Source: Hydrogenophaga sp. (lineage in GTDB: Bacteria; Pseudomonadota; Gammaproteobacteria; Burkholderiales; Burkholderiaceae_C). Taken from it: a stretch of 64,000 bases of DNA. The notes below the pieces were generated by a model. That model was given only the letters and a program-made list of their open reading frames with translations, was not told where the DNA came from and searched no databases. The stretch is taken from the NCBI GenBank assembly GCA_030653975.1, contig JAURYH010000047.1, positions 62,001 to 126,000 of the forward strand, given 5' to 3'. This document shows positions 10,121 to 22,784 of the stretch, piece by piece (the stretch's first letter is position 1; each line of letters starts with the position of its first letter). The position numbers and the translations under genes are program-made.

Positions 10121-11668
10121 ATGGCCGAACCGATGCTGATTGCCCAGAACGCCACCACCCAGTGCCACCTGCTGCCGGGCCTGGCCAACCGCCACGGCCT
10201 CATCACCGGCGCCACAGGGACCGGCAAAACCGTGAGCCTGCAAACCCTGGCCGAGCAGTTCTCCAACATCGGCGTGCCGGTGTTCATGGCCGACGTCAAA
10301 GGCGACCTCACCGGTATCAGCCAGATGGGCAGCTTTGGCGAAAAGATCAGCGCCGTCCTGAAGGACCGCAGCATCACCCTGCCCGCCTCGCAGGCCTGTC
10401 CCACCACGCTGTGGGACGTGTTTGGCGAACAGGGCCACCCGGTGCGGGCCACGGTGAGCGACATGGGTCCGTTGCTCCTGGCACGCATGCTGAACCTGAA
10501 CGACACCCAGGCCGGCGTGCTCAACCTCGTGTTCAAGATCGCCGACGACAACGGCCTGCTGCTGCTCGACATGAAAGACCTGCGGGCCATGCTGCAGCAC
10601 ATCGGCGACAACGCGAAACAGTTCACCACCGAATACGGCAACATCAGCGCCGCCAGCATCGGCGCCATCCAGCGCGGCCTGATGCAGATCGAGCAACAAG
10701 GCGGCGACCGGTTCTTTGGCGAGCCCATGCTCGACATCAGCGACTTCATGCAGACGGTCGACGGCAAGGGCGTGGTCAACATCCTTGCCGCCGACAAGCT
10801 GATGAACTCGCCCCGGCTCTACGCCACCTTCCTGCTGTGGATGCTGTCCGAGCTGTTCGAGCAGTTGCCCGAGATCGGCGACCCGGAAAAACCCAAGCTG
10901 GTGTTCTTCTTCGACGAAGCCCACCTGCTGTTCAACGAAGCGCCGAAAGTGCTGGTCGAGCGCATCGAGCTGGTCGTGCGGCTGGTGCGATCCAAGGGTG
11001 TGGGCGTGTATTTCGTGACACAGAACCCGCTGGACATCCCTGACAGCGTGCTGGGCCAGCTGGGCAACCGTATCCAGCACGCGCTGCGCGCCTTCACCCC
11101 GCGCGACCAGAAAGCCGTGAGGGCAACGGCAGAGACCATGCGCCCCAAGGCCGGTCTGAACATCGAAGCCGCCATCACCGAACTCGCCGTGGGCGAGGCC
11201 CTCGTGAGCCTGCTCGACCCCAAAGGCCGCCCGAGCGAAACCGAACGTGTGTATGTGGTGCCACCCGGCAGCCAGCTCGGCCCCATCACGCCCCAACAGC
11301 GCCAAAGCCTGCTGCAGGGCTCGCTGGTGGCCGGGGTGTACGAGAAGACATTGGACCGCGAAAGCGCCCATGAAATCCTGCGTGCCCATGTGGATGCACG
11401 CACCGCCCAGGCGGAGCCCGAGGCGGCCGGTGCGCCCAAAACCCCGCGCATTCCAGGCGCGGCGAAACAGCCCGCCGAAGCGGCGGGGAGTGGCGGCTTC
11501 GGCGGCATGTTGAACGAAGCGCTGTTCGGGCGCACAGGCCCGCGCGGCGGCCAGTACGACGGCCTGGTGCAGACCATGGCCAAGACCGCCGCCCGCAGCG
11601 TGGCCAGCGGAATTGGTCGGCAGATCGTGCGGGGGGTGTTGGGTGGTTTGCTGGGCGGCAAGCGCTGA
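10121..11668 (+). CDS. yjgR: YjgR-type helicase HerA-like ATPase (DUF853)
   Basis: Predicted P-loop ATPase of the HerA/FtsK-like superfamily; the E. coli homologue YjgR has no settled function. 515 residues from the ATG at 10121, preceded by GGAAGGA, against about 500 in E. coli. Walker A GATGTGKT is at residues 30-37, Walker [12 protein letters not shown] near 262-272, and a sensor segment [13 protein letters not shown] follows at about 300. The C-terminal 80 residues include an Ala/Pro/Gly-rich linker before a short basic end (GLLGGKR). It lacks the HAS barrel and nuclease partner (NurA) of archaeal HerA. The DUF1499 gene follows after 4 bases. Confidence 0.88.
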   Translation: MAEPMLIAQNATTQCHLLPGLANRHGLITGATGTGKTVSLQTLAEQFSNIGVPVFMADVKGDLTGISQMGSFGEKISAVLKDRSITLPASQACPTTLWDVFGEQGHPVRATVSDMGPLLLARMLNLNDTQAGVLNLVFKIADDNGLLLLDMKDLRAMLQHIGDNAKQFTTEYGNISAASIGAIQRGLMQIEQQGGDRFFGEPMLDISDFMQTVDGKGVVNILAADKLMNSPRLYATFLLWMLSELFEQLPEIGDPEKPKLVFFFDEAHLLFNEAPKVLVERIELVVRLVRSKGVGVYFVTQNPLDIPDSVLGQLGNRIQHALRAFTPRDQKAVRATAETMRPKAGLNIEAAITELAVGEALVSLLDPKGRPSETERVYVVPPGSQLGPITPQQRQSLLQGSLVAGVYEKTLDRESAHEILRAHVDARTAQAEPEAAGAPKTPRIPGAAKQPAEAAGSGGFGGMLNEALFGRTGPRGGQYDGLVQTMAKTAARSVASGIGRQIVRGVLGGLLGGKR

Positions 11669-11672
11669 GCCG

Positions 11673-12206
11673 GTGGCTTCCCCGTCCATTTCCGCAGTCT
11701 TGCCTGTTCGCCGCGTGGGACTGCTCAAAGCGCTGCTGTACGGCCTGCTCGCCCTGGTCTTTGTGGTCCTGATCGGGGCCCGGTTTGGCTGGCTCAGCGG
11801 TCGTCCACCTTCCGACCTCGGCGTGACGCAGGGATACCTGAAGCCGCCGTCCCTCACGCGCAACAGTGTCTCCAGCCAGGCCGGTCTGTACCCGGACCAC
11901 CCGCAGCGGGCCCACGCGCTCATACCACCCCTGCCCCTCAAGCATGGCGATGCCACGGCCTCGCTGCGCACGCTGGCCACGGTGCTGCAGATGCAGCCGG
12001 GCATGACGCTGGTCAAACAGCGCCCGGACTACCTCTACGCGCAAGCCCAGACGCGCTGGCTCAGGTTCGTGGACGACCTTGAGTTCTGGTTCAACCCGGC
12101 GCGGGGCGTGATCGAGGTGCGCAGCGCAAGCCGCCTGGGTCGCGAAGACGCCGGACTGAACCGCCGGCGCCTGGAGTACATCCGTGCGGCCTATTTGCGC
12201 CAATGA
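11673..12206 (+). CDS. DUF1499 family membrane-anchored protein
   Basis: A GTG start at 11673 gives 177 residues and sits 4 bases after the YjgR stop. One N-terminal membrane helix (about residues 18-38, LLYGLLALVFVVLIGARFGW) is followed by a soluble DUF1499 domain with the family segments LATVLQMQPGM, RWLRFVDDLEFWF and IEVRSASRLGREDAGLN. The biochemical role of DUF1499 is unknown. The tight spacing suggests co-translation with the ATPase. Confidence 0.8.
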   Translation: MASPSISAVLPVRRVGLLKALLYGLLALVFVVLIGARFGWLSGRPPSDLGVTQGYLKPPSLTRNSVSSQAGLYPDHPQRAHALIPPLPLKHGDATASLRTLATVLQMQPGMTLVKQRPDYLYAQAQTRWLRFVDDLEFWFNPARGVIEVRSASRLGREDAGLNRRRLEYIRAAYLRQ

Positions 12207-12266
12207 ACCCGTTGCGACGCCGATTCCCCATCGGCGGCCCGATCAACCGACTTGAATGGATGTTTC

Positions 12267-13040
12267 ATGCCTCGAAAAATGACCCCGTCCCGCGCCGCCT
12301 TGCTGGTGCTAACCGCGGTGCTCAGCGCCTGCGGCGGTGGCGACCCTGACGACGGCTCGGGTGACGCAACGTCAGCGCTCAAAGTCGCGAGCTGTGGTCG
12401 CGAGGGTGGCCCGCTGCGCATCATGCCCCTGGGCGATTCGATCACCCAGGCCGAAGCGGGGCACAACAGCTACCGCCGGGTGCTCTGGCAACGCCTGAAC
12501 GCCGCGGGCTGTTCGGTGGATCTGGTGGGCAGCCGCTCCGGCGTTTCCAGCGGCTACCGCGACAGCCCACAAACCAGCGCCCCCGACCCGGATTTCGACC
12601 CGGATCATGAGGGCTACTGGGACTACCGGGCCCACGAGCTGGCGCCCCAGGTCGCCGGCAAGGTCGCCAGCGCCCGCCCCGATGTGGTGCTGCTCCACCT
12701 GGGCACCAACGACGTGCTCGATGGCCAGAGCACCGCCGGCATCATCGGGGAACTCGGGGGCGTGATCGATGCCATCCGCGCCGGCAAGGCCGACACCTAC
12801 ATCGTGCTGGCCAAGATCATTCCCGCCGCCCCGGACACGGCGGGAACCGCGGCCCTGAACAGGGGCATCGATGGTCTGGCGGCCTCCCGCAACAGCGCGC
12901 TCTCACCCATCGCCGTGGTGAACCAGGCTGCTGGCTACACGGTCGCAGACAACTACGACGGTGTGCACCCGAACGCCACCGGCGAGGCCAAGCTCGGCAA
13001 CAAGTGGGCGGACGCCGTGCTGGCCTGGCGCACACGCTGA
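12267..13040 (+). CDS. SGNH/GDSL-family hydrolase lipoprotein
   Basis: 257 residues from the ATG at 12267; a TTG 15 bases upstream is a weaker option. A lipoprotein signal ends in the lipobox LSAC (about residues 19-22). The SGNH hydrolase blocks follow: GDSIT near 55 (nucleophile Ser), GTNDV near 146 and DGVHPN near 231 (Asp/His). Such enzymes are esterases or carbohydrate deacetylases; no substrate is evident. It should be anchored in the envelope facing the periplasm. It stands alone on its strand before a strong terminator. Confidence 0.82.
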   Translation: MPRKMTPSRAALLVLTAVLSACGGGDPDDGSGDATSALKVASCGREGGPLRIMPLGDSITQAEAGHNSYRRVLWQRLNAAGCSVDLVGSRSGVSSGYRDSPQTSAPDPDFDPDHEGYWDYRAHELAPQVAGKVASARPDVVLLHLGTNDVLDGQSTAGIIGELGGVIDAIRAGKADTYIVLAKIIPAAPDTAGTAALNRGIDGLAASRNSALSPIAVVNQAAGYTVADNYDGVHPNATGEAKLGNKWADAVLAWRTR

Positions 13041-13066
13041 GCGGTTGACCGCGGTCTTTCTGCAAG

Positions 13067-13098
13067 AAAAAAGGCCCGGACATCCGGGCCTTTTTTTT
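13067..13098. terminator. Bidirectional terminator between the SGNH lipoprotein gene and clpA
   Basis: Perfect stem GGCCCGGA/TCCGGGCC flanked by an A-run on the left and eight T on the right, placed between convergent genes. Confidence 0.9.
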
Positions 13099-13121
13099 GG
13101 TGTCTGCCGATTAGAACCGCA

Positions 13122-15458
13122 TCAACCCGCCGTGGCTTCCTCGGGCTTCGCCTTGCCTTCTTTCTTCGGCAACGGCTGAATGTCGAGCTTGACTTCCTGG
13201 GTTTCCTTGCCGTCCTCGCCGGTCTTGGTTTCCAGGTCCACCGTCAAGCGACCGCCATCGGTGAGGCGCCCAAACAGCAGTTCGTCGGCCAGAGCCCGGC
13301 GGATCGTGTCCTGGATCAGGCGCTGCATCGGACGCGCGCCCATCAGCGGATCAAAGCCCTTCTTGGCCAGGTGCTTGCGCAGCGCGTCGGTGAAGGTGAC
13401 TTCCACCTTCTTCTCGGTCAGCTGACCTTCGAGCTGCAGCAGGAACTTGTCCACCACGCGCATGATGACGTTCTCGTCCAGCGCCTTGAAGCCCACGATG
13501 GCGTCCAGGCGGTTGCGGAACTCCGGCGTGAACAGGCGCTTGATGTCGGCCATCTCGTCGCCGGCTTCGCGCGGGTTGGTGAACCCGATCGTGGCCTTGT
13601 TCATGGTCTCGGCGCCCGCATTGGTCGTCATGATGACGATGACGTTGCGGAAGTCGGCCTTGCGCCCGTTGTTGTCGGTCAGCGTGCCGTGGTCCATCAC
13701 CTGCAGCAGCACGTTGAAGATGTCCGGGTGCGCTTTCTCGATCTCGTCGAGCAGCAGCACGCAGTGCGGCTTCTTGGTGATGGCCTCGGTCAACAGGCCA
13801 CCCTGGTCAAAGCCCACATAACCCGGAGGCGCGCCGATCAGGCGGCTGACCGCATGGCGCTCCATGTACTCCGACATGTCGAAGCGGATCAGGTCGATGC
13901 CCATGATGTAGGCCAGTTGCTTGGCGGCTTCGGTCTTGCCGACGCCGGTGGGGCCGCTGAACAGGAAGGCACCAATCGGCTTGTCCGACTTGCCGAGACC
14001 GGAGCGGGCCATCTTGACGCTGGAGGCCAGCACTTCCAGGGCTTTGTCCTGGCCGAACACCACGCTCTTCAGGTCGCGCTCCAGGGTCTGCAGCTTGCCG
14101 CGGTCGTCGTTGGACACATTGGCCGGCGGGATGCGCGCGATCTTGGCCACGATCTCTTCGACCTCGGTCTTGCTGATGGTTTTCTTGCGCTTGGACGCGG
14201 GCAGGATTCGCTGTGCGGCACCGGCCTCGTCAATCACATCGATGGCCTTGTCGGGCAGGTGGCGGTCGTTGATGTACTTGGCACTGAGCTCGGCCGCAGC
14301 CTGCAGGGCCGCCAGGGCGTACTTGACGTTGTGGTGCTCTTCGAAGCGCGACTTCAGACCCTTCAGGATGTCCACCGTCTGCTCGACCGTCGGCTCGACC
14401 ACGTCGACCTTCTGGAAACGGCGACTGAGCGCTGCGTCTTTTTCGAAGATGCCGCGGTATTCGGTGAAGGTGGTCGCACCGATGCACTTCATCTGGCCAC
14501 TGGACAGGGCGGGCTTGAGCAGGTTGGACGCGTCCAGCGTGCCACCCGATGCCGCGCCGGCGCCAATCAGGGTGTGGATCTCGTCGATGAACAGGATCGC
14601 GTTGGGTTTGTCCTTGAGCGACTTGAGAACGCCCTTCAGACGCTGCTCAAAATCGCCACGGTACTTGGTGCCAGCCAGCAGCGCGCCCATGTCGAGGGAA
14701 TACACCTGGGCTTCGGCCAGGATCTCCGGCACGTCGTTCTGCGTGATGCGCCAGGCCAGACCCTCGGCGATGGCGGTTTTGCCCACACCGGCCTCACCGA
14801 CCAGCAGCGGGTTGTTCTTGCGGCGGCGGCACAGGATCTGGATCACGCGCTCGACCTCGTAGTCACGCCCGATCAACGGATCGATCTTGCCGTCCTTGGC
14901 CAGCTGGTTGAGGTTCTGGGTGAACTGCTCCAGCGGCGACGCTTTCTCATTCTGCTTGGCTTCGCCGGCCTCTTCGTTCTCGGCCGCGCTCTCGCCGGGC
15001 TTGCTGGCCTCGGGCGGATCGCTCTTGCGGATGCCGTGTGCGATGAAATTGACCACATCCAGGCGCGTCACCCCTTGCTGGTGGAGGTAGTACACGGCAT
15101 GGGAATCTTTCTCACCGAAGATCGCCACCAGCACATTGGCGCCCGTGACTTCCTTCTTGCCGTTGCCGGTGGACTGCACGTGCATGATGGCGCGCTGGAT
15201 CACCCGCTGGAAGCCCAGCGTGGGCTGCGTGTCCACCTCGTCGGTGCCTGCAACCTGGGGCGTGTTGTCCTTGATGAAATTCGTCAGGGACTTGCGCAGG
15301 TCGTCCACGTTGGCCGAGCAGGCACGCAGCACCTCGGCGGCGCTCGGGTTGTCGAGAAGGGCGAGCAGCAGGTGCTCCACCGTGATGAATTCGTGTCGCT
15401 GTTGCCGGGCCTCGACGAAGGCCATGTGCAAGCTGACTTCAAGTTCCTGGGCAATCAT
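13122..15458 (-). CDS. clpA: ATP-dependent Clp protease ATP-binding subunit ClpA
   Basis: AAA+ unfoldase that feeds substrates to ClpP; N-end-rule substrates come through ClpS. 778 residues from the ATG at 15458 ([18 protein letters not shown]), chosen over a GTG two codons upstream because it matches family starts. Order: Clp-N repeats (1-145), AAA1 with [10 protein letters not shown] near 222, AAA2 with GPTGVGKTE near 506, and a C-terminal charged tail that is Glu/Lys-rich. clpS lies immediately upstream on the same strand. Confidence 0.96.
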   Translation of the reverse strand: MIAQELEVSLHMAFVEARQQRHEFITVEHLLLALLDNPSAAEVLRACSANVDDLRKSLTNFIKDNTPQVAGTDEVDTQPTLGFQRVIQRAIMHVQSTGNGKKEVTGANVLVAIFGEKDSHAVYYLHQQGVTRLDVVNFIAHGIRKSDPPEASKPGESAAENEEAGEAKQNEKASPLEQFTQNLNQLAKDGKIDPLIGRDYEVERVIQILCRRRKNNPLLVGEAGVGKTAIAEGLAWRITQNDVPEILAEAQVYSLDMGALLAGTKYRGDFEQRLKGVLKSLKDKPNAILFIDEIHTLIGAGAASGGTLDASNLLKPALSSGQMKCIGATTFTEYRGIFEKDAALSRRFQKVDVVEPTVEQTVDILKGLKSRFEEHHNVKYALAALQAAAELSAKYINDRHLPDKAIDVIDEAGAAQRILPASKRKKTISKTEVEEIVAKIARIPPANVSNDDRGKLQTLERDLKSVVFGQDKALEVLASSVKMARSGLGKSDKPIGAFLFSGPTGVGKTEAAKQLAYIMGIDLIRFDMSEYMERHAVSRLIGAPPGYVGFDQGGLLTEAITKKPHCVLLLDEIEKAHPDIFNVLLQVMDHGTLTDNNGRKADFRNVIVIMTTNAGAETMNKATIGFTNPREAGDEMADIKRLFTPEFRNRLDAIVGFKALDENVIMRVVDKFLLQLEGQLTEKKVEVTFTDALRKHLAKKGFDPLMGARPMQRLIQDTIRRALADELLFGRLTDGGRLTVDLETKTGEDGKETQEVKLDIQPLPKKEGKAKPEEATAG

Positions 15459-15554
15459 GGACACATCCTTTGGGCTGGTGGTGGTTTGAAACGCTGGGGT
15501 CCGGGTACGTAAGCTGTATCGGGGATATGGCCATCAAGTGGGGTGGATCTGGCG

Positions 15555-15911
15555 TTATTCAATCGGCTCACTCAAACACTGCAAAGGATGCCCGGCATTG
15601 CGGGCGGCCTGCGAAACCTGGTCGACCTTGGTGCCCGCCACGTCGCGGGTGTATATCCCGCAAATGCCTTTGCCCTCAAGGTGGATCTTGAGCATGATCT
15701 GGGTCGCGGTTTCACGGTCCTTGCTGAAATACTCCTGAATGACGTGGACAACGAACTCCATGGGGGTGAAATCGTCGTTGAGCAGGACCACCTGAAACAT
15801 CTGGGGTGGTTTGACCCGTTGCGCACGCCGCTCAAGCACCACCGAATCGTCGTTGCCCACACTGGGAGGAGCGACGGGGTTTTCGGGTTTCTTGGGGTTC
15901 TGGGTGGCCAT
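15555..15911 (-). CDS. clpS: ATP-dependent Clp protease adaptor ClpS
   Basis: Adaptor that binds N-degrons and hands them to ClpA. 118 residues with a flexible N-terminal part (1-35) and the core segment [18 protein letters not shown], whose Asn-Asp and Met form the N-degron pocket. It is 96 bases upstream of clpA on the same strand, the standard arrangement. The reach between clpS and icd (15912-16166) shows only the icd terminator. Confidence 0.96.
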   Translation of the reverse strand: MATQNPKKPENPVAPPSVGNDDSVVLERRAQRVKPPQMFQVVLLNDDFTPMEFVVHVIQEYFSKDRETATQIMLKIHLEGKGICGIYTRDVAGTKVDQVSQAARNAGHPLQCLSEPIE

Positions 15912-16067
15912 GAAATGATTCTAGCGGCGCGCGCGCATCCCTATGCGCTGCTCGGGATATGTATTTCCCGTGACGAGACGACGTTGTTGAACGCCCTGTC
16001 GGTAGACAGGGTATCTTCGACAGGGAGCAGGCATGACCCGGCATGCCCCATTGTGTCGTTTCGATGC

Positions 16068-16105
16068 AAAAGAAAACCGCCGAGGAAGGTCAGTTCCCGG
16101 CGGTT
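16068..16105 (-). terminator. Intrinsic terminator of icd
   Basis: On the minus strand, stem AACCGCCG/CGGCGGTT with a loop of about 15 bases, followed by TTCTTTT. Confidence 0.8.
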
Positions 16106-16166
16106 GTTCTGATGGTTCTGTGCCCCACCCCGGTCCGACGATCCGGCGCCGGACGGGAAGGCCACG

Positions 16167-17420
16167 TTACATATTGTCGATCATGACCTGGCCAAAGCCC
16201 GAGCAGCTCACCTGGGTGGCGCCGTCCATCAGGCGGGCGAAGTCGTAGGTGACTTTCTTGCTGGCAATGGACTTTTCGATCGAACTGATGATCAGGTCGG
16301 CGGCTTCCGTCCAGCCCATGTGGCGCAGCATCATTTCGGCCGACAGGATTTCGGAGCCGGGGTTCACATAGTCCTTGCCGGCGTACTTCGGCGCCGTCCC
16401 GTGCGTGGCTTCGAAGCAGGCCACGGAGTCGGACAGGTTGGCACCGGGTGCGATGCCAATGCCACCGACCTGGGCGGCCAGGGCATCGGAGATGTAGTCA
16501 CCATTCAGGTTGAGTGTCGCCACCACCGAGTACTCGGCCGGGCGCAACAGGATCTGCTGCAGGAAGGCATCGGCGATGCTGTCCTTGATGACGATGTCCT
16601 TGCCGGACTTCGGGTTCTTGAACTTGCACCACGGGCCGCCGTCGATCAGCTCGGCGCCAAACTCTCGCTGGGCCAGCGCGTACGACCAGTCGCGGAAGCC
16701 GCCTTCGGTGTACTTCATGATGTTGCCCTTGTGCACGATGGTCACGCTGGGCTTGTCGTTGTCGATCGCGTACTGGATCGCCTTGCGCACCAGGCGCTCG
16801 GTGCCTTCACGCGACACCGGCTTGATACCGATGCCCGAGGTGTTCGGAAAACGGATCTTGGTGACACCCATCTCTTCCATCAGGAACTTGATGAGCTTCT
16901 TGGCCTTGTCGGACTCGGCTTCGTATTCGATGCCCGCATAGATGTCTTCCGAGTTTTCACGGAAGATCACCATGTTGGTTTTTTCGGGCTCTTTCACTGG
17001 CGAAGGCACGCCCTTGAAGTACTGCACCGGGCGCAGGCAGACGTACAGATCCAGCTCCTGGCGCAAGGCCACATTCAACGAACGGATGCCTCCGCCCACG
17101 GGCGTGGTCAGCGGTCCCTTGATCGAGACCACATATTCGCGCAGGGCCGTCAGGGTTTCTTCGGGCAGCCAGACGTCGGGGCCGTAGACCTGGGTGGACT
17201 TCTCGCCGGCGAAGACCTCCATCCAGTGAATCTTCTTCTTGCCCCCGTAAGCCTTGGCCACGGCCGCGTCCACCACCTTGAGCATCACGGGCGTGATGTC
17301 CAGGCCGGTGCCGTCGCCCTCGATGTACGGAATGATCGGCTCGTCGGGCACGTTCAGGGACATGTCGTCGTTGACGGTGATTTTTTCGCCTTGGGCTGGG
17401 ACCTTGATGTGCTGGTACAT
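16167..17420 (-). CDS. icd: NADP-dependent isocitrate dehydrogenase (homodimeric type)
   Basis: TCA-cycle oxidation of isocitrate to 2-oxoglutarate with NADP. 417 residues from the ATG at 17420 ([16 protein letters not shown]), equal to the E. coli Icd type. The substrate-binding Ser lies in [18 protein letters not shown], the site regulated by AceK phosphorylation in enterobacteria; no aceK is seen here. The open frame upstream of 17420 is not coding. A second, unrelated isocitrate dehydrogenase lies about 770 bases beyond its 5' end. Confidence 0.97.
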   Translation of the reverse strand: MYQHIKVPAQGEKITVNDDMSLNVPDEPIIPYIEGDGTGLDITPVMLKVVDAAVAKAYGGKKKIHWMEVFAGEKSTQVYGPDVWLPEETLTALREYVVSIKGPLTTPVGGGIRSLNVALRQELDLYVCLRPVQYFKGVPSPVKEPEKTNMVIFRENSEDIYAGIEYEAESDKAKKLIKFLMEEMGVTKIRFPNTSGIGIKPVSREGTERLVRKAIQYAIDNDKPSVTIVHKGNIMKYTEGGFRDWSYALAQREFGAELIDGGPWCKFKNPKSGKDIVIKDSIADAFLQQILLRPAEYSVVATLNLNGDYISDALAAQVGGIGIAPGANLSDSVACFEATHGTAPKYAGKDYVNPGSEILSAEMMLRHMGWTEAADLIISSIEKSIASKKVTYDFARLMDGATQVSCSGFGQVMIDNM

Positions 17421-17592
17421 GGAAACGGGTCTCCGTATGGGGTGCGTTGTCAGACTGTTCTGGATCCAATGTTCCCGGGCATGGCCCCGAGTTGAACCTC
17501 GAAGAATTCTAGTCCTGATTGACAGGCACCAACTCCAGAGACACCGCGGGGAAATCGCCATGCCCAGGCCCGTGGCCGGCAGTTGACGGACA

Positions 17593-18090
17593 ATGCGTTT
17601 TTTGACCCGATCACATCGTCTGACCATGAACCGACTGCTCGTTTGCCTGTCCTGCCTGCTGGCCCTGATGACAGGGCCGGCCTGGTCCCGCGATGCCCCC
17701 CAGCTCCAGTTGCCCCGCGTCACATTGACGGCCGGCATGCACCTGATCCAGGCCCAGGTGGCCACCACCCCGGAACAGCGCTCCATCGGTTTGATGTTCC
17801 GTGAGGACATGCCGGCAGGAGAAGGCATGCTGTTCGTCTTCGAACAGCCCGCTGGCCAGTGTTTCTGGATGAAAAACACCCTGCTGCCGTTGACCGCTGC
17901 ATTCGTGGCCGATGACGGCACCATCGTCAACCTGGTCGACATGAAGCCGCAGACCCTGGACTCGCATTGCTCCGTCAGGCCGGTGCGTTTTGTGCTGGAG
18001 ATGAACCAGGGCTGGTTTGCCAAGCGGGGCATTCAGGCTGGCGCCAGACTCAGCGGCCCACCATTCAACGGCGCCAAGAAGTCCAACTGA
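17593..18090 (+). CDS. DUF192 family exported protein
   Basis: 165 residues with an N-terminal signal peptide. Either the ATG at 17593, behind ACGGA, or the one at 17626 ([10 protein letters not shown]) would give a good signal ending near GPAWS. The DUF192 core carries the family segments [23 protein letters not shown] and [10 protein letters not shown]. The function of the family is unknown; it is usually periplasmic. It is the only plus-strand gene between the two isocitrate dehydrogenases, divergent from icd. Confidence 0.85.
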   Translation: MRFLTRSHRLTMNRLLVCLSCLLALMTGPAWSRDAPQLQLPRVTLTAGMHLIQAQVATTPEQRSIGLMFREDMPAGEGMLFVFEQPAGQCFWMKNTLLPLTAAFVADDGTIVNLVDMKPQTLDSHCSVRPVRFVLEMNQGWFAKRGIQAGARLSGPPFNGAKKSN

Positions 18091-18115
18091 TCCGGAACAC
18101 ACTCCTCAAACAAAA

Positions 18116-18151
18116 CAGCCCCCAGGCTTGCACCTGCGGGCTGCTTTTTTT
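18116..18151 (+). terminator. Intrinsic terminator after the DUF192 gene
   Basis: Stem CAGCCC-C-CAGG/CCTG-C-GGGCTG with a six-base loop, followed closely by seven T. Confidence 0.8.
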
Positions 18152-18189
18152 GCCAGGAGCGGCCAAAAGGCCACCCCAGGTCGCATCGA

Positions 18190-20427
<2,238 letters not shown>

Positions 20428-20559
20428 GTGTTTGCTCCGTAGATCGTTGTAGGAATTCCGCTGATCGGTAGGTGCCAACCGCAGAACCGCCGGATAGTCC
20501 GAGATTTTGCTTTCAACGTTCTGACCCGAACGCCACTTTTTGAACTCTTATCTTGCAAT

Positions 20560-20600
20560 ATGAAATTTTCATATGAAATCTCCTTTTTTTTTCATATGAA
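20560..20600. promoter_or_regulatory. Cluster of TTCATATGAA palindromes, candidate operator of idh
   Basis: Within 41 bases lie ATGAAATTTTCAT (20560-20572), TTTCATATGAAA (20567-20578, perfect palindrome) and TTCATATGAA (20591-20600, perfect palindrome). The palindrome centres are about 23 bases apart, roughly two helix turns. The block is AT-rich in a GC-rich setting and lies 130-175 bases upstream of the idh start. I do not know the cognate regulator; operator function is inference from symmetry and location. Confidence 0.45.
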
Positions 20601-20697
20601 CGACCGTCCACCGTTCCAGCACCCAGCAGAAGGCGCAGCCACAAGGGTTCCCTGCGCTCAACGGTACGCTTGAAGAAGCAGGCGCCGGACGCACCAT

Positions 20698-20731
20698 GAA
20701 AAAAGGCCCGAAGGTCTGGCCTTCGGGCCCT
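20698..20731 (-). terminator. Intrinsic terminator of sodB
   Basis: On the minus strand, stem GGCCCGAAGG/CCTTCGGGCC with a five-base loop, followed by six T. Confidence 0.88.
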
Positions 20732-20754
20732 TGGGCAGTGACCGGAACGATCGG

Positions 20755-21336
20755 TCAGGCGAAGTTGGCTTCGGCAAACGACCAGTTCACCAGCTTGTCG
20801 AGGAAGGTCTCGACAAACTTCGGACGCATGTTGCGGTAGTCGATGTAGTAGGCGTGTTCCCACACGTCCACGGTCAGCAGGGCTTTGTCGCCCGTGGTCA
20901 GCGGGGTGCCGGCGGCGCCCATGTTGACGATGTCGACCGAGCCGTCGGCCTTCTTCACCAGCCAGGTCCAGCCCGAGCCAAAGTTGCCCACGGCGCTCTT
21001 GACGAAGGCTTCCTTGAAGGCGGCGTAGCTGCCGAACTTGGCGTTGATGGCCTCAGACAGCGCACCCGATGGCTCGCCACCGCCGTTGGGCTTCATGCAG
21101 TTCCAGAAGAAGGTGTGGTTCCAGATCTGGGCGGCGTTGTTGTAGATGCCGCCGCTGGACTTCCTGATGATGGACTCCAGGTCCATGTTCTCGAATTCGG
21201 TGCCTTTTTGCAGGTTGTTGAGGTTGACCACATAGGCGTTGTGGTGCTTGCCGTGGTGGAACTCCAGCGTTTCCTGGGAGTAGTGCGGCGCCAGGGCGTC
21301 GATCGCGAAAGGCAATGCGGGCAGGGTGTGTTCCAT
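20755..21336 (-). CDS. sodB: Superoxide dismutase [Fe]
   Basis: Cytoplasmic dismutation of superoxide. 193 residues, the usual length. The metal ligands sit in the typical segments HHGKHHNAYV, NHTFFW and DVWEHAYYIDYR. The Gln in AAQIWNHTFFW is characteristic of the iron rather than the manganese form. Monocistronic, ending in a strong terminator. Confidence 0.96.
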   Translation of the reverse strand: MEHTLPALPFAIDALAPHYSQETLEFHHGKHHNAYVVNLNNLQKGTEFENMDLESIIRKSSGGIYNNAAQIWNHTFFWNCMKPNGGGEPSGALSEAINAKFGSYAAFKEAFVKSAVGNFGSGWTWLVKKADGSVDIVNMGAAGTPLTTGDKALLTVDVWEHAYYIDYRNMRPKFVETFLDKLVNWSFAEANFA

Positions 21337-21464
21337 GGGGTTCCTCGTTCGGTTGAGTTTGTGGGAAGGCGGGTGGCTGAAGGCGGACGCCGGCAGCCCG
21401 AAACCGCGCCATTGTAGGCAGGGACGCTATTGTTTGTGCGTTCAGGGTTTCTGGCTCTGCCGCC

Positions 21465-22784
21465 TCAGCGGTTCACTGTGAGATCCAGCTCGCCATCGGC
21501 CAGGCGGGCCCGCACCGACTGGCCGGGCTGGGTCTGGCTGCACCGGGTGATCGCAAGCCCCTGGGTGTCTGTGAGGTAGGTGTAGCCACGCTCCAGCACG
21601 AGCTGGGGATCCAGGTGACCCAGCGCGCTTTCACAGCGCTGCAGGCGCTGGGCATGCTGCGCCACCGCGCGCCGCAGTGCCTGGGGCATCAGGCTCTGCA
21701 AGCCCTGCAGGCGGCTGTCCGCGCGCTGGGCAACCAGGAGCAGTGCACCGCGAAGCCGGTGCTGCAGGCCGGTGAGTTGCTGGCGGCTGTCGTGCACACG
21801 GACGGAAGGTCGGCCCAGGCGCTGACCCAGGCGGTCCAGCCGTTGCGCGCGCTGGTCGATGCTGCCCAGAACCGCCTCGCTCAACCGTTCCTGCAAATAG
21901 GCCAGCTCACCCACGCGGACCTCCCGCGCGGGCGCACAGAGTTCGGCCGCAGCCGTGGGCGTCGGCGCTCGCAGATCGGCCACAAAATCGGCCAGGGTGA
22001 AGTCGGTTTCGTGCCCCACCCCGCAAACCACCGGCATGGGTGACTGCGCCACGGTGCGCACCAGCGTCTCATCGTTGAACGACCACAGGTCTTCCAGCGA
22101 ACCCCCACCCCGCACCAGCAGCAGCACCTCGCTCTCGCCGGTTTCACCATGGCGCCGGTACGCCGTTTGCAGGGCCGCACACAGCTCGGCGGGCGCCTGC
22201 GCACCCTGCACCGCCGCGGGGTAGATCACCACCGGCACATGGGGCACGCGGCGGCGCAGTGCCGTGACCACATCGCGCAAGGCGGCTGCGCCGAGCGAAG
22301 TCACCACGCCGATGCTGCGTGGCTGAGCCGGCAGCGGGCGTTTGCGCGCCACGTCGAACAGACCCTCGACCTCCAGCTGCGCCTTCAGGCGAAGGAATTG
22401 CTCAAACAGCGCGCCCTGCCCGGCCGGCTTGAGGCTGTCAACGATGAGCTGCAGATCACCACGCGGGCCATAGACATCAAGCTTGCCCAGCGCTTCAACC
22501 ACCTGACCTTCGCGCGGAGCGAAGTCCAGCTGGTCGGCCGAGCGCCGGAACAGGGCGCAGCGCACCTGGCCGGAACCGTCCTTGAGCGAAAAATAACAAT
22601 GCCCGCTGGCCGCACGGGAGTACCCCGAAATCTCGCCCCGCACGGTGACCGGATTGAAGCGCGCAGCGAGAGTGTCAGCAATCGCGCGCATGAGCGGGCC
22701 AACCGCCCACACACGCCGCGCCGATGGGGCTTCGGCCTCCAGAAATGGCTCAGACACTGGGCTCTCCAGACCCAATCTGTCCAC
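21465..22784 (-). CDS. xseA: Exodeoxyribonuclease VII large subunit
   Basis: Large subunit of the single-strand exonuclease ExoVII. 439 residues from a GTG start at 22784. Order: OB-fold (about 25-120, RVWAVGPLMRAIADTL and VRGEISGYSRAASGHCYFSL), then the nuclease core (RGGGSLEDLWSFNDE and CGVGHETDFTLADFVAD), then a coiled-coil-rich end and a short C-terminal module (RGYTYLTD). The small subunit xseB is not next to it. It shares a divergent upstream region with exbB. Confidence 0.95.
   Translation of the reverse strand: MDRLGLESPVSEPFLEAEAPSARRVWAVGPLMRAIADTLAARFNPVTVRGEISGYSRAASGHCYFSLKDGSGQVRCALFRRSADQLDFAPREGQVVEALGKLDVYGPRGDLQLIVDSLKPAGQGALFEQFLRLKAQLEVEGLFDVARKRPLPAQPRSIGVVTSLGAAALRDVVTALRRRVPHVPVVIYPAAVQGAQAPAELCAALQTAYRRHGETGESEVLLLVRGGGSLEDLWSFNDETLVRTVAQSPMPVVCGVGHETDFTLADFVADLRAPTPTAAAELCAPAREVRVGELAYLQERLSEAVLGSIDQRAQRLDRLGQRLGRPSVRVHDSRQQLTGLQHRLRGALLLVAQRADSRLQGLQSLMPQALRRAVAQHAQRLQRCESALGHLDPQLVLERGYTYLTDTQGLAITRCSQTQPGQSVRARLADGELDLTVNR

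Larger units (their letters stand above)
20428..20754. other. Intergenic region upstream of idh
   Basis: About 327 bases with no convincing gene. The part nearest idh holds an AT-rich block with palindromes (annotated separately). The part nearest sodB holds the sodB terminator. Confidence 0.7.

Noticed and set aside
10061-12016. Long minus-strand open frame opposite the YjgR-type gene
   Set aside because: Antisense shadow; the plus strand has P-loop and Walker B motifs.
13371-15512. Long plus-strand open frame opposite clpA
   Set aside because: Antisense shadow of clpA without family features.
17421-18032. N-terminal extension of dimeric Icd by about 200 residues
   Set aside because: It runs antisense to the DUF192 gene and the known family start is at 17420.
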